The notes under the pieces: generated by a model
What the model was told of the DNA's origin: nothing
The model's input: the letters and a program-made list of their open reading frames with translations, nothing else
The model's database searches: none
Program-made: the position numbers and the translations under genes
NCBI RefSeq assembly: GCF_000378485.1
Contig: NZ_KB899975.1
Span: forward strand, 1 to 53,815
Source: Flavobacterium rivuli WB 3.3-2 = DSM 21788
GTDB lineage: Bacteria > Bacteroidota > Bacteroidia > Flavobacteriales > Flavobacteriaceae
DNA: 53,815 bases
Direction of reading: 5' to 3'
Part shown: positions 24,883 through 32,586 of the stretch, piece after piece
Layout of the letters: each line of letters starts with the position of its first letter
How positions within the stretch are numbered: the first letter of the stretch is position 1

Positions 24883-24899
24883 AGAAAGGGTTATTACTA

Positions 24900-24907
24900 C
24901 AAATATA
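24900..24907 (-). promoter_or_regulatory. -7 box candidate for the AEC transporter
   Basis: TATATTTG on the minus strand fits TAnnTTTG, 18 bases before the start codon. No -33 TTG stands at the normal distance. Confidence 0.3.
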
Positions 24908-24960
24908 AGCCAACAACATAAAGTGGTTAGGTATATTGGCACAAAAAGAGTCCAAAAAAT

Positions 24961-24990
24961 TTTGATGTTGGCAAAATGTTTTTATTTTTG
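24961..24990 (+). promoter_or_regulatory. Promoter of the Rrf2 regulator gene
   Basis: TTTG (24961-24964), an 18-base spacer and TATTTTTG (24983-24990) match the Bacteroidota promoter pattern. The start codon follows 20 bases later. Confidence 0.6.
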
Positions 24991-25007
24991 TAATATATTT
25001 TATTACA
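24989..25007. promoter_or_regulatory. Putative Rrf2 operator, site 1
   Basis: TGTAATA, five bases, TATTACA: a perfect 7-bp inverted repeat that begins at the end of the -7 box and stops three bases before the rrf2 start codon. This position suits autorepression. Confidence 0.6.
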
Positions 25008-25010
25008 GTA

Positions 25011-25418
25011 ATGATTCCCGGTAAGTTTGCCATAACCCTGCACATACTCACACTCCTGACTAAATCTCCGGACGAATTCCTTTCGTCGGAATATATAGCC
25101 GGCAGTATGAATATAAACCCTGTTTTGGTTCGCAAAGAGATAGGCAACTTAAAAAAGCATAATGTGGTAGAAAGCCGAGAAGGAAAATTTGGCGGTACAC
25201 GGCTTGCAAAACCTGCCGCAGCTATTTCGCTTGAAGATATTTTTAACATGACCTTCAATTCGGTATCGCTGGGTTACTCTAAAAACGACCCAAACCCTGA
25301 TTGCCCTGTTGGCAAAAAGATAAATGAAAATCTCGATGTGCTGTATAAAAGCATCAACACTAAAATTTGTAAACAGCTTAAAGATATATCGCTGCTGCAA
25401 TTTACAAGTAATTTTTAA
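25011..25418 (+). CDS. Rrf2 family transcriptional regulator (YwnA-like)
   Basis: A 135-residue DNA-binding protein. The winged helix-turn-helix covers about 1-70: KFAITLHILTLL, then LSSEYIAGSMNINPVLVRKEIGNLKKHNVVESREGKFGGTRLAK. One cysteine (NPDCPVGKKI) sits in the sensor region near residue 98 and another near the C-terminus (KICKQL). It lacks the three-cysteine iron-sulphur cluster motif of IscR and NsrR, so it is closer to the YwnA/CymR-like redox or ligand sensors. It stands next to an NAD(P)-binding oxidoreductase, as ywnA does next to ywnB in Bacillus, and both have the same operator-like repeat. Confidence 0.87.
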   Translation: MIPGKFAITLHILTLLTKSPDEFLSSEYIAGSMNINPVLVRKEIGNLKKHNVVESREGKFGGTRLAKPAAAISLEDIFNMTFNSVSLGYSKNDPNPDCPVGKKINENLDVLYKSINTKICKQLKDISLLQFTSNF

Positions 25419-25441
25419 GCCAAAAATTTTTTAATAAAAAC

Positions 25442-25460
25442 TGTAACATTTTTTATCACA
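25442..25460. promoter_or_regulatory. Putative Rrf2 operator, site 2
   Basis: TGTAACA, five Ts, TATCACA: the same half-sites and the same 5-base gap as site 1, with one change in each half. It lies 16 bases before the oxidoreductase start codon. Confidence 0.55.
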
Positions 25461-25476
25461 TATAATTTCTTACATT

Positions 25477-26124
25477 ATGAAAGTAGCCATTATTGGTGCC
25501 ACAGGATTTGTGGGCACAGCCTTAGTAACAGAATTTGCTAACCGCAACATTACAGTAACCGCCATTGCAAGAAACCCGAAAGAAGAAGACAGCGCTAATA
25601 TTACAAATGTTAAAGCAAACGTTCTTGATGTCGATGCGCTTGCAGAAGTACTTAAAGGCCATGACGCTGTAGTTTCTGCTTTTAACCCCGGATGGACAAA
25701 CCCAAATATTTATAACGATTTTATTGCCGGTGCAAAGGCCATTCAGGAAGCGGTTAAAAAATCGGGGGTTAAGCGTTTTATTACTATAGGTGGTGCCGGA
25801 AGCCTTTTTGTTGCTCCGGGCCTACAGGCTGTAGACGGACCTGATTTCCCTGCCGAAATTAAACCGGGAGCAACAGCCGCACGCGATTACTTAAACATAC
25901 TTAAAGAAGAAAAAGAATTAGACTGGGCTTTCTTTAGCCCCGCATTCGAGATGCACCAGGGTACTAAAACCGGCCGTACAGGGCATTACCGCCTTGGGCT
26001 GGAAAATCCTGTATTTAATGATGAAAACCGCAGTATACTATCCGTAGAAGATCTTGCTGTTGTTATTGCCGATGAGGTTGAAAACCCAAAACACCACCAG
26101 GTAAGGTTTACGGCAGGATATTAA
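25477..26124 (+). CDS. NAD(P)-binding oxidoreductase (YwnB-like)
   Basis: A 215-residue Rossmann-fold protein of the atypical short-chain dehydrogenase / NmrA-like type. The nucleotide-binding motif is GATGFVG at residues 7-13. Other family blocks are VVSAFNPGW near 63, VKRFITIGGAGSLFV near 95 and DWAFFSPAFEM near 148. It lacks the YxxxK catalytic pair of classical SDRs. It is likely to reduce a quinone, flavin or reactive electrophile, but the substrate is unknown. The operator-like repeat upstream suggests control by the adjacent Rrf2 regulator. Confidence 0.85.
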   Translation: MKVAIIGATGFVGTALVTEFANRNITVTAIARNPKEEDSANITNVKANVLDVDALAEVLKGHDAVVSAFNPGWTNPNIYNDFIAGAKAIQEAVKKSGVKRFITIGGAGSLFVAPGLQAVDGPDFPAEIKPGATAARDYLNILKEEKELDWAFFSPAFEMHQGTKTGRTGHYRLGLENPVFNDENRSILSVEDLAVVIADEVENPKHHQVRFTAGY

Positions 26125-26131
26125 CTTTTTT

Positions 26132-26159
26132 AGTTTGAAGTTTCAGGTTCAAAGTTTTT
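26132..26159. repeat. Heptamer repeat tract (4 units)
   Basis: AGTTTGA, AGTTTCA, GGTTCAA, AGTTTTT, starting eight bases after the oxidoreductase stop codon. The rest of the gap to meaB (to 26400) holds degenerate CACAAAG/CTTTGCG words and no open frame. Confidence 0.6.
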
Positions 26160-26400
26160 TAACTGTTTTTCCTGAGTAATATAAATTAAGGAATAGGAGC
26201 AATCTTATTCCTTTTTTATTGTCAGGTATTAACCACGAAATTCAATAAGTTTTTCACAAAGTTTACCATGTTAAAACACTTCGCTTTTAAGCACACAAAG
26301 CTGTGCCTCAACTTTGCGTACTTTATAAGACAACTTGTTATTTTACCAACTTTTAATATTCGTGCAAAAACAGTACTTTTACACTACTAAGCAATTACCT

Positions 26401-27489
26401 GTGCATAACCCCAACCTAACATCTTCCCTTAACGAACGTGATGGCATAGCCCAACCCGACAGCATTAGCAAACAAGCTATTGCACACGTAACAAAGCTGC
26501 GTAAAAATCAACCGTCGGCAGAGGAACTGGTTGATGGAATATTAGCAGGGAATAAAACCGCACTTAGCCGCGCCATTACTTTAGTAGAGAGCACCAATAC
26601 CGCACATTTAGAAAAGGCCAACACAGTAATTGCGCAATGCCTGCCCCATGCTAACAAATCGGTTCGTATAGGTATTACCGGTGTACCCGGTGTAGGCAAA
26701 AGCACCTTTATAGAGGCTTTTGGAAAGCACTTAACCGGGCTTGGTAAAAAGGTGGCAGTACTCGCGGTAGACCCCAGTAGCTCGTTATCTCATGGGAGTA
26801 TATTGGGCGATAAAACCCGTATGGAAGAGCTTGTTAAAGATGAGAACGCTTACATACGTCCATCAGCGTCGGGAGATACGCTGGGTGGTGTGGCACGCAA
26901 AACCCGCGAAGCCATTATTTTGTGTGAGGCCTGCGGTTTTGATACCATTATTATAGAAACAGTTGGCGTAGGCCAAAGTGAAACTGCGGTACACAGTATG
27001 GTCGATTTCTTTTTATTGCTAAAAATATCCGGGGCTGGAGACGAACTACAGGGTATTAAGCGTGGCATTATGGAAATGGCCGACCTTATTGTAATTAATA
27101 AGGCCGACGGCGATAACATAAAAAAGGCCGGGCTTGCTAAAACAGAGTTTAACCGCGCCCTGCATTTGTTTCCCGCCAAGCAATCGGGCTGGCAGCCTAA
27201 AGTAACCACATGCAGCTCTATAACCCATGAGGGTATTGCCGAAACATGGCAAACTATAAGTGAGTACTTTACGCTTTCAAAAAACAATGGTTTCTTTAAC
27301 ATCCGCCGGAGCGAGCAAAACAGCTATTGGCTTACCGAAACTATTAATGAACAGCTTAAAGCCAATTTTTATTCACGCGAAGACATTGCAAAACTTCTTG
27401 AAGCCAATAAAAAAGCGGTGCAAAATAGTGAGTTATCACCATTTGCAGCCGCTGCTATTCTGTTAGAGAGGTATTTTGCTGACAAATAG
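26401..27489 (+). CDS. meaB: Methylmalonyl-CoA mutase-associated GTPase MeaB
   Basis: A 362-residue G3E-family GTPase that gates delivery of adenosylcobalamin to methylmalonyl-CoA mutase and protects it from inactivation. Walker A is GVPGVGKST, followed by VDPSSSLSHGSILGDKTRME, IIIETVGVGQSE and the base-recognition motif VINKADGDN. A C-terminal dimerisation arm completes a normal length. There is no ATG: the GTG at 26401 starts just before the conserved ALNE/SLNERDG region. A TTG at 26335 and a GTG at 26362 are less likely. The mutase genes are not in the window, but the adenosyltransferase at 12197-12769 serves the same enzyme. Confidence 0.92.
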   Translation: MHNPNLTSSLNERDGIAQPDSISKQAIAHVTKLRKNQPSAEELVDGILAGNKTALSRAITLVESTNTAHLEKANTVIAQCLPHANKSVRIGITGVPGVGKSTFIEAFGKHLTGLGKKVAVLAVDPSSSLSHGSILGDKTRMEELVKDENAYIRPSASGDTLGGVARKTREAIILCEACGFDTIIIETVGVGQSETAVHSMVDFFLLLKISGAGDELQGIKRGIMEMADLIVINKADGDNIKKAGLAKTEFNRALHLFPAKQSGWQPKVTTCSSITHEGIAETWQTISEYFTLSKNNGFFNIRRSEQNSYWLTETINEQLKANFYSREDIAKLLEANKKAVQNSELSPFAAAAILLERYFADK

Positions 27490-27491
27490 GA

Positions 27492-28268
27492 TTATGCTCT
27501 CTTTTTCTTTTTGCCTTTTTTAAGTTTTATCTTACTCATTCCGCATGCAATGTAACTGCCACTTTCTTTTTTAATATTCACTAATTTATTAGTATTTGCA
27601 TTTACGTAGTACAAATTGACTGAATAATTATGAACGCCAATTTCAAGAGCTATTTTTTCTTTAATTAACCAACAAAAAGAGTTCACTTCATCTATATACG
27701 ATAATTCAATAAAGTCAACCTTTTTATTTTTAAATTTAGGACTACCTTTAACACTCGCTAATGCATCGCATATACCGGTAAAAAGTTCAGAATCCTTATC
27801 TTCAGAAAATTTTGGAAACATGTTTTCCGAGATCATTTTACCATCCTTATTAAATTCCAATCCAAAAACATATTTGATATTTTCGTATCTGTAAGTATAA
27901 AGCATCCAATAAGTATAATCAAAATTTGAGAGTTCATAAAGTTCTCTGTTTTCATAATCTTTAATTTCTGTGTTGAGATAATTAACTTCAACCTGATCAA
28001 ATTCTAATCTGCTGTAAAAATCTTTATTAGCACGATTAATAATATATTGTTCTGCTTTATCTAAAATAAAATCTGAATATTTCTTTATCGTATGAATGTC
28101 AATACCATATGAAATTGAATCAGATGCGTTTTGAGGTATATAAGCAAAAGGTATATAGTTTTTGGATTTCGACAAATGACTACCGCCCGTTTCTAATTTA
28201 TCTGAGTCTTCACATTGTGAAAACACAAGGCGAGGCAATAAAAAAAAGAATAAAACAAAATACTTCAT
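27492..28268 (-). CDS. Hypothetical secreted protein
   Basis: A 258-residue protein with a signal peptide (MKYFVLFFFLLPRLVFS, cut before QCED). The mature part is rich in Y, N, D and K. The C-terminus is strongly basic (KLKKGKKKKRA) after a cysteine in SYIACGMSKI. I recognise no domain. The ATG at 28268 is chosen over a TTG four codons upstream, as it begins the signal peptide. The gene is AT-rich and ends two bases from the convergent meaB stop codon. Confidence 0.65.
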   Translation of the reverse strand: MKYFVLFFFLLPRLVFSQCEDSDKLETGGSHLSKSKNYIPFAYIPQNASDSISYGIDIHTIKKYSDFILDKAEQYIINRANKDFYSRLEFDQVEVNYLNTEIKDYENRELYELSNFDYTYWMLYTYRYENIKYVFGLEFNKDGKMISENMFPKFSEDKDSELFTGICDALASVKGSPKFKNKKVDFIELSYIDEVNSFCWLIKEKIALEIGVHNYSVNLYYVNANTNKLVNIKKESGSYIACGMSKIKLKKGKKKKRA

Positions 28269-28316
28269 ATCACAAAACAATTGTTATAAATTCCAGCATC
28301 TAAACAATTTAAGATT

Positions 28317-28393
28317 TTGTCCTTCCGACGAAGGAGGAATCTCAGTTATTCAAAAGATTCTTCGACTCCGTTGCTCTCCGCTCAGAATGACAA
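28317..28393. repeat. REP-like hairpin, copy A
   Basis: It starts TTTGTCCTTCCGACGAAGG and ends GCTCAGAATGACAAA. The arms pair around GAATCTC and AGATTCTTC. This TGTCATTC...GAATGACA type of intergenic hairpin is common in Bacteroidota genomes. It is a direct repeat of copy B, 105 bases away. Confidence 0.8.
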
Positions 28394-28421
28394 AGAATAG
28401 TAACTCAAAATAACATTTGAG

Positions 28422-28502
28422 TTTGTCATTCCGACGAAGGAGGAATCTCGACTATTAAAAAGAGATTCTTCGACTCCGTTGCACTGCGCTCAGAATGACA
28501 AT
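28422..28502. repeat. REP-like hairpin, copy B
   Basis: It starts TTTGTCATTCCGACGAAGG and ends GCTCAGAATGACAAT. The ends (TTGTCATTC and GAATGACAA) and the inner GAATCTC/GAGATTC pair as inverted repeats. It differs from copy A by a few bases in the loop and arms. Confidence 0.82.
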
Positions 28503-28541
28503 GCATGAACACTATTATCAAACTGAAATTCAGAAAAAAAA

Positions 28542-28769
28542 CTACTCCTCGTAACGCTGTATTTCTCTGTCGTAAAATTCATTGGCAAGAACAATAAGGC
28601 CTTCCATTTCGGCATTAAGTTCATTTTCGTCAAGGTCTTCCGGCTCTTCCATAAACTCTACTTCATCATCTTTAAGATTTATTATAAAGCGTGGGTAGTC
28701 AAGGTGAATGATAAAAATATCTTCAGGAAAATCAGTATTATCTGCAAGTACAAATTTAGGTAGTTCCAT
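28542..28769 (-). CDS. Small acidic hypothetical protein
   Basis: A 75-residue acidic protein (many E and D), starting MELPKFVLADNTDFPEDIFIIHLDYPRFIINL. It has no signal peptide or membrane segment and no known domain. I recall similar short proteins in flavobacteria but cannot name a family. Its start overlaps the end of the MATE gene by 14 bases on the same strand, so it is probably translated from the same messenger. Confidence 0.65.
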   Translation of the reverse strand: MELPKFVLADNTDFPEDIFIIHLDYPRFIINLKDDEVEFMEEPEDLDENELNAEMEGLIVLANEFYDREIQRYEE

Positions 28770-30183
28770 GATTAATTGGTTTCGGGTTAACGTTTAAGGT
28801 TTCAGGTTGCCCATCCCCCGTAATATATTGTTTGGTTAAATAATTAAAGCGAAGATACAAAAATAATGCGGCGGCTGTTAAACCTGCCAGCAAACCTATC
28901 CATATTCCGGTAGCTTTTAAAGGAGTGTATAGGCCCAGGTAAAACGAAATTGGGAACCCTATAACCCAGTAGGCAACAAAGGTTATTACGGTTGGCACCT
29001 TTACATCCTGCAGGCCGCGAAGGGCGCCAAGTACCACTACCTGTATCCCATCGGATATCTGGAAAACGGCAGCCACAATTAATAGGTTAGCCGCTATTTT
29101 TATGACCTCGGTATTATCTTTTAGCTGTACAACATCTTCAGCATTAACAAACCAGTGCGGCAGGTAATTATGCAAGGTTATAAATAACAGTGCAAACACA
29201 ATTTCTATAATAATGGCAAGCAGAAATATAGACCGCGCCACGATACGCAGGTTTATATAATCTTTTAACCCCTTTTGGTTACCCACACGCACCATAGCCG
29301 CAACGCTAAGCCCCATGGCAAACATGAACGTCATGGAGGCAAGGCTAAGGGCAATTTGGTTTGCGGCCTGGTTAGTCTTTCCTAAAAATCCCGAAAGCCA
29401 TACTGCGGCGGTAAACAGCGCTACTTCAAAAAGCATTTGCATAGACGATGGCAAACCCAGCGATACTATTTTTTTAAGCATAGACTTTTTGATTTCGCCA
29501 AAACTAAAATTGCTGAAATATTGTTTTAACTGTGCATTGCGCGATAATGCATAATGCATAAATATAAGCATGGCAACGCGCGATGTTACCGTACCTATTG
29601 CAGCCCCCATCATTCCCATTTTAGGAAAAAACCATATACCGTATATAAGAACATAATTTATACCTACATGTATTACATTACTAAATATAACGGCATACAT
29701 GGCATATTTTGTCATAGAAAGGCCATCGGCAAATTGTTTATATCCCTGAAATATTACCATAGGTAATAGCGAAAACCCAACCCACCCTATAAAAGGTTTG
29801 GCAAGCGCTATAACTTCGTCCGGCTGGCGCATAAGGTGCATTAATGGCGTAGCAAGTGATACTACCCCAAACAAACATATACCTAATATGGTGCATAGCA
29901 ATAACCCATGATGAAATGCAGAACGTACTGTTTGTGCATCTTTAGCGGCATCTCCCTGTGCTACAATTGGCGTTATGGCTGTCGAAAAACCTATCCCTGC
30001 CGACATGGCAATAAACACAAAGCTATTAGCCAGAGATACCGCTGCCAGCTGGGTAGCACCAAGGCGCCCTACCATTATATTATCTATAACGCCTATAAGT
30101 GTGTGGCCAAGCATACCTAATATTACAGGATATGCCAGACGAATGTTAGTAGAAAATTCTTTTTTATATACTGCTAAGCCCAA
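28756..30183 (-). CDS. MATE family efflux transporter
   Basis: A 475-residue inner-membrane protein with 12 membrane segments in two related halves, exporting drugs or metabolites in exchange for Na+ or H+. Family features: LAYPVILGMLGHTLIGVIDNIMVGRLGATQLAAVSLANS at the start, GIGFSTAITPIVAQ, and PHWFVNAEDV in the second half. There is no ATG: the TTG at 30183 gives the normal family start (LAVYKKEFSTNIRLAYP) and a stop codon lies just upstream in frame. The last residues (about QPETLNVNPKPIN) are encoded by a heptamer repeat tract (28778-28812). Confidence 0.9.
   Translation of the reverse strand: MGLAVYKKEFSTNIRLAYPVILGMLGHTLIGVIDNIMVGRLGATQLAAVSLANSFVFIAMSAGIGFSTAITPIVAQGDAAKDAQTVRSAFHHGLLLCTILGICLFGVVSLATPLMHLMRQPDEVIALAKPFIGWVGFSLLPMVIFQGYKQFADGLSMTKYAMYAVIFSNVIHVGINYVLIYGIWFFPKMGMMGAAIGTVTSRVAMLIFMHYALSRNAQLKQYFSNFSFGEIKKSMLKKIVSLGLPSSMQMLFEVALFTAAVWLSGFLGKTNQAANQIALSLASMTFMFAMGLSVAAMVRVGNQKGLKDYINLRIVARSIFLLAIIIEIVFALLFITLHNYLPHWFVNAEDVVQLKDNTEVIKIAANLLIVAAVFQISDGIQVVVLGALRGLQDVKVPTVITFVAYWVIGFPISFYLGLYTPLKATGIWIGLLAGLTAAALFLYLRFNYLTKQYITGDGQPETLNVNPKPINHGTT
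28778..28812. repeat. Heptamer repeat tract (5 units) inside the MATE C-terminus
   Basis: GGTTTCG, GGTTAAC, GTTTAAG, GTTTCAG, GTTGCCC in register. The whole tract is translated as the C-terminal tail of the MATE exporter on the minus strand. Confidence 0.75.
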
Positions 30184-30382
30184 TTTTCAAATTTTATGCA
30201 AAGGTACTACGTATGTTTTTATAAGGTAACAAAAGATCATAAAACATTATCAATCATTAATTTATGTAAGACATATCTTAATTTTATTATTCCTTTGATA
30301 ATATTTTAACACAATATTACAAATGATGAGAATTGTATTACATTAATTTTGCCCCACTAACAACAATATAAAAGAGAAGGCC

Positions 30383-30910
30383 ATGAAAAAGAAAATGAAT
30401 TTTAAAGCACTAATGCTGGGAGCATTGCTTTTATGTGGGGCAAGTGGGTTTGCACAAAAAATAGAGGGTACTAATAATCCTGCTATTGATAATTATGATC
30501 AAAATTACCGCTTGGGGTTTGGCTTAAATGCAGGGTTGCCTACAGATAGCAATTTTAATTTCGCGCTGGGTGCCGATGTGAGGTTTCAGTATGACCTTAC
30601 AAAAAAGACATCGTTAACGCTTACCACCGGTTTTACAAATCTTTTTGCCGATAATGATATACCAGATCTTGGCTATATTCCTGCAAAAGTTGGTTTTAAA
30701 GCATTTGTGTGGGAAGACCAGTTTTATGTAATGGGAGAGGTAGGTGCCGGTTTTGCAGTTACAAACCACTATGACCAGACTACGTTTTTATGGGCACCAA
30801 GCATAGGCTGGGCGAGTAAATATATTGATATAAGTGCACGATACGAAGGAATGAACGATTTTGGAACCGACCAGATTGCACTTCGTTTTGCTTACGGATT
30901 TAAACTGTAA
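30383..30910 (+). CDS. Outer-membrane beta-barrel protein
   Basis: A 175-residue protein with a signal peptide (to GASGFAQ, about residue 25). The mature part is made of alternating amphipathic strands such as NYRLGFGLNAGLP, FNFALGADVRFQYDL, TSLTLTTGFTNLF and QFYVMGEVGAGFAV. It ends in the aromatic strand QIALRFAYGFKL, typical of barrel proteins inserted by BamA. Eight strands seem likely. Function unknown. A -7-like TAATTTTG lies at 30344-30351, without a matching -33 element. A strong terminator follows. Confidence 0.82.
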   Translation: MKKKMNFKALMLGALLLCGASGFAQKIEGTNNPAIDNYDQNYRLGFGLNAGLPTDSNFNFALGADVRFQYDLTKKTSLTLTTGFTNLFADNDIPDLGYIPAKVGFKAFVWEDQFYVMGEVGAGFAVTNHYDQTTFLWAPSIGWASKYIDISARYEGMNDFGTDQIALRFAYGFKL

Positions 30911-30952
30911 GCAGGAAAATTTTTAGAACACAAGCTTAATGAATTATATTCT

Positions 30953-30988
30953 GCCCGATAGTATTAATTTACTATCGGGCTAATTTTT
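30953..30988 (+). terminator. Terminator after the barrel gene
   Basis: A perfect 10-bp stem GCCCGATAGT / ACTATCGGGC (30953-30962 and 30971-30980) with an 8-base loop, then TAATTTTTA. Confidence 0.88.
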
Positions 30989-31106
30989 ATTATAACAGTG
31001 GCAATAATCACTGGATATTAAAAAGACATTGAATTGTTGATTGAATTATACTGTCTCATTTTAAATCCTTTGATGAATATTTATACCCATTTTTATTAAC
31101 TATAAA

Positions 31107-31137
31107 TTGGCACAAATATTTTTTTTTTGTACGTTTG
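31107..31137 (+). promoter_or_regulatory. Promoter of the HTTM cluster
   Basis: TTG (31107-31109), a 20-base T-rich spacer and TACGTTTG (31130-31137) fit the Bacteroidota consensus closely. The ATG at 31144 is only six bases on, so the messenger may be nearly leaderless. Confidence 0.6.
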
Positions 31138-31143
31138 AAATTG

Positions 31144-31656
31144 ATGAAACGTATTATTACCATACTTACAGGTGTAGCTCTTCTTTGTTACTTTTTTATA
31201 GCAATATATAATTTTTGCCCGCCTTTTTATAAACAATCTTATGTAGGCAGGGCTTCTAATAAAGTTAGTGGAATACTTGGGTTTGGGGTATTATTTGACA
31301 GAATGCTCTCTTTAACAGGCAGATCTGTAACATACCGTTTTTACCAGGGCGGAAGGTGGCAGGAAAATAAATTGTTGCTGGAGCCTTTATTTGATGATTA
31401 CAGGGCAACAGGCAATCTTACCTCTCTTAAACATTGCCGCTTAGACACCCGCCTTGTTTCTGATATACATAAGACTGCCAGGCGCAAGGGAATACAAAAA
31501 ATGAAAGAAAGTAAAGCTTATGCCGAATTTCTTGATCATTTATTATACAGCCACAATCAAAATATCAGGCCGGATTCCCTGGAGATCTTTTATTATATCA
31601 GAAATTATGAAACCGATGCCCTGCACCTGTCATTAAACTTTAAAGATAAACCGTGA
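31144..31656 (+). CDS. Membrane-anchored protein of the HTTM cluster
   Basis: A 170-residue protein with one N-terminal membrane segment (ITILTGVALLCYFFIAIYNF, about 4-23) and the remainder outside the cytoplasm, basic and helical, with RSVTYRFYQGGRWQENKLLLEPLF and SLEIFYYIRNYETD. No family is recognised with confidence. Its layout, a single anchor plus a domain with a G-R-W turn, resembles small partners found beside HTTM proteins. The ATG at 31144 is used, since the TTG at 31135 lies in the promoter. Its TGA overlaps the GTG start of the next gene (31653-31656), which indicates translational coupling. Confidence 0.65.
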   Translation: MKRIITILTGVALLCYFFIAIYNFCPPFYKQSYVGRASNKVSGILGFGVLFDRMLSLTGRSVTYRFYQGGRWQENKLLLEPLFDDYRATGNLTSLKHCRLDTRLVSDIHKTARRKGIQKMKESKAYAEFLDHLLYSHNQNIRPDSLEIFYYIRNYETDALHLSLNFKDKP

Positions 31657-32504
31657 AAAAAACTGATACATTTTTAACTGTTTTTCAGAGACAGATAGAG
31701 AACCATTTTTTTTACGATAAAAACATTATATGGTTTAGGCGATGTGTTTACTCCCTGTTATTAATAAAAATGCTTTTTATCTGGCCGGAAATTTCCATGT
31801 TTTACAGGCATGCCATAAGCGTTCGCACCGGATCATTCCTGCCGCATAAACTATTTTTTTTACCGGTAATGCATAATTACTATAAACTGTACTGGTTTAT
31901 AGCCTGTTTAACAGTAGCCATGGCGTTATTCTTTAAAAAAAACAGGTGGTTATATATAGCAGTTTTTATATTTAGTGTTAATTACGTTTTTATAGCAAAC
32001 AAGGCTACTAACAGTGGCGACGGGCTGCTTAACTTTTTAATTTTTATGCTGATTTTTGTGCGCGAAGGCGCAACAAAATACAGTGTAACCCAAATGGTTA
32101 ACAACGCTATATTAATACTGGTACAGGTGTATTTTTGCTTATTTTATTTTTTAAATGCTTTAGGTAAAATTGTACAGCCATTGTGGCGTAATGGCAATTA
32201 TTTTACACATACATGGCATCTCTCCTATTATGCTAATCCAAGTTTTATACCCTATTGGTTTTTTAACCCTACAATGCAGCTTATTACAGCTTGGTCTGTA
32301 ATGATTTTTGAATTTACCTTTCCGGTTTTAATATGGTTTAAATCGTATAGAAAGCCGCTCCTTGTTATCGGACTATTTTTTCACTTTGGCATTGCACTAT
32401 TATTATCGCTGCCAGATTTTGGCCTTACAATGGCTATTGTATACATTTTGTTTTACGACTTTAAGCAAAAAAATGCTAACAATCTTAGAGAATCTATTAT
32501 CTAA
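31653..32504 (+). CDS. HTTM-domain-like membrane protein
   Basis: A 283-residue protein with about seven membrane segments. Features that recall the HTTM domain (related to vitamin K-dependent gamma-carboxylase): NSGDGLLNFLIFMLIF near residues 116-131, an LVQVYFCLFYFLNALGKI..LWRNG block near 152-178, and FEFTFPVLIWFKSYRKPLLVIGLFFHFGIALLLSLPDFGLTMAIV near 217-262. HTTM proteins are four-helix membrane proteins of mostly unknown function. The start is GTG, overlapping the previous stop codon. The gene is noticeably AT-rich. Confidence 0.72.
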   Translation: MKKTDTFLTVFQRQIENHFFYDKNIIWFRRCVYSLLLIKMLFIWPEISMFYRHAISVRTGSFLPHKLFFLPVMHNYYKLYWFIACLTVAMALFFKKNRWLYIAVFIFSVNYVFIANKATNSGDGLLNFLIFMLIFVREGATKYSVTQMVNNAILILVQVYFCLFYFLNALGKIVQPLWRNGNYFTHTWHLSYYANPSFIPYWFFNPTMQLITAWSVMIFEFTFPVLIWFKSYRKPLLVIGLFFHFGIALLLSLPDFGLTMAIVYILFYDFKQKNANNLRESII

Positions 32505-32586
32505 AATTCAAAATATACACCGTAAAGGCTTTTCATAATTCATGCAGGAGAAGCTTAATTACATATACAATTAAACAATTAAAATC

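Noticed and set aside
24883..24942. Longer AEC transporter frame from GTG 24942
   Set aside because: It would start upstream of the promoter-like box, and MDNIILIFVCLFAG is the normal family start.
26222..26330. Third copy of the palindromic element
   Set aside because: It contains CACAAAG and CTTTGCG words but lacks the paired arms and the inner palindrome.
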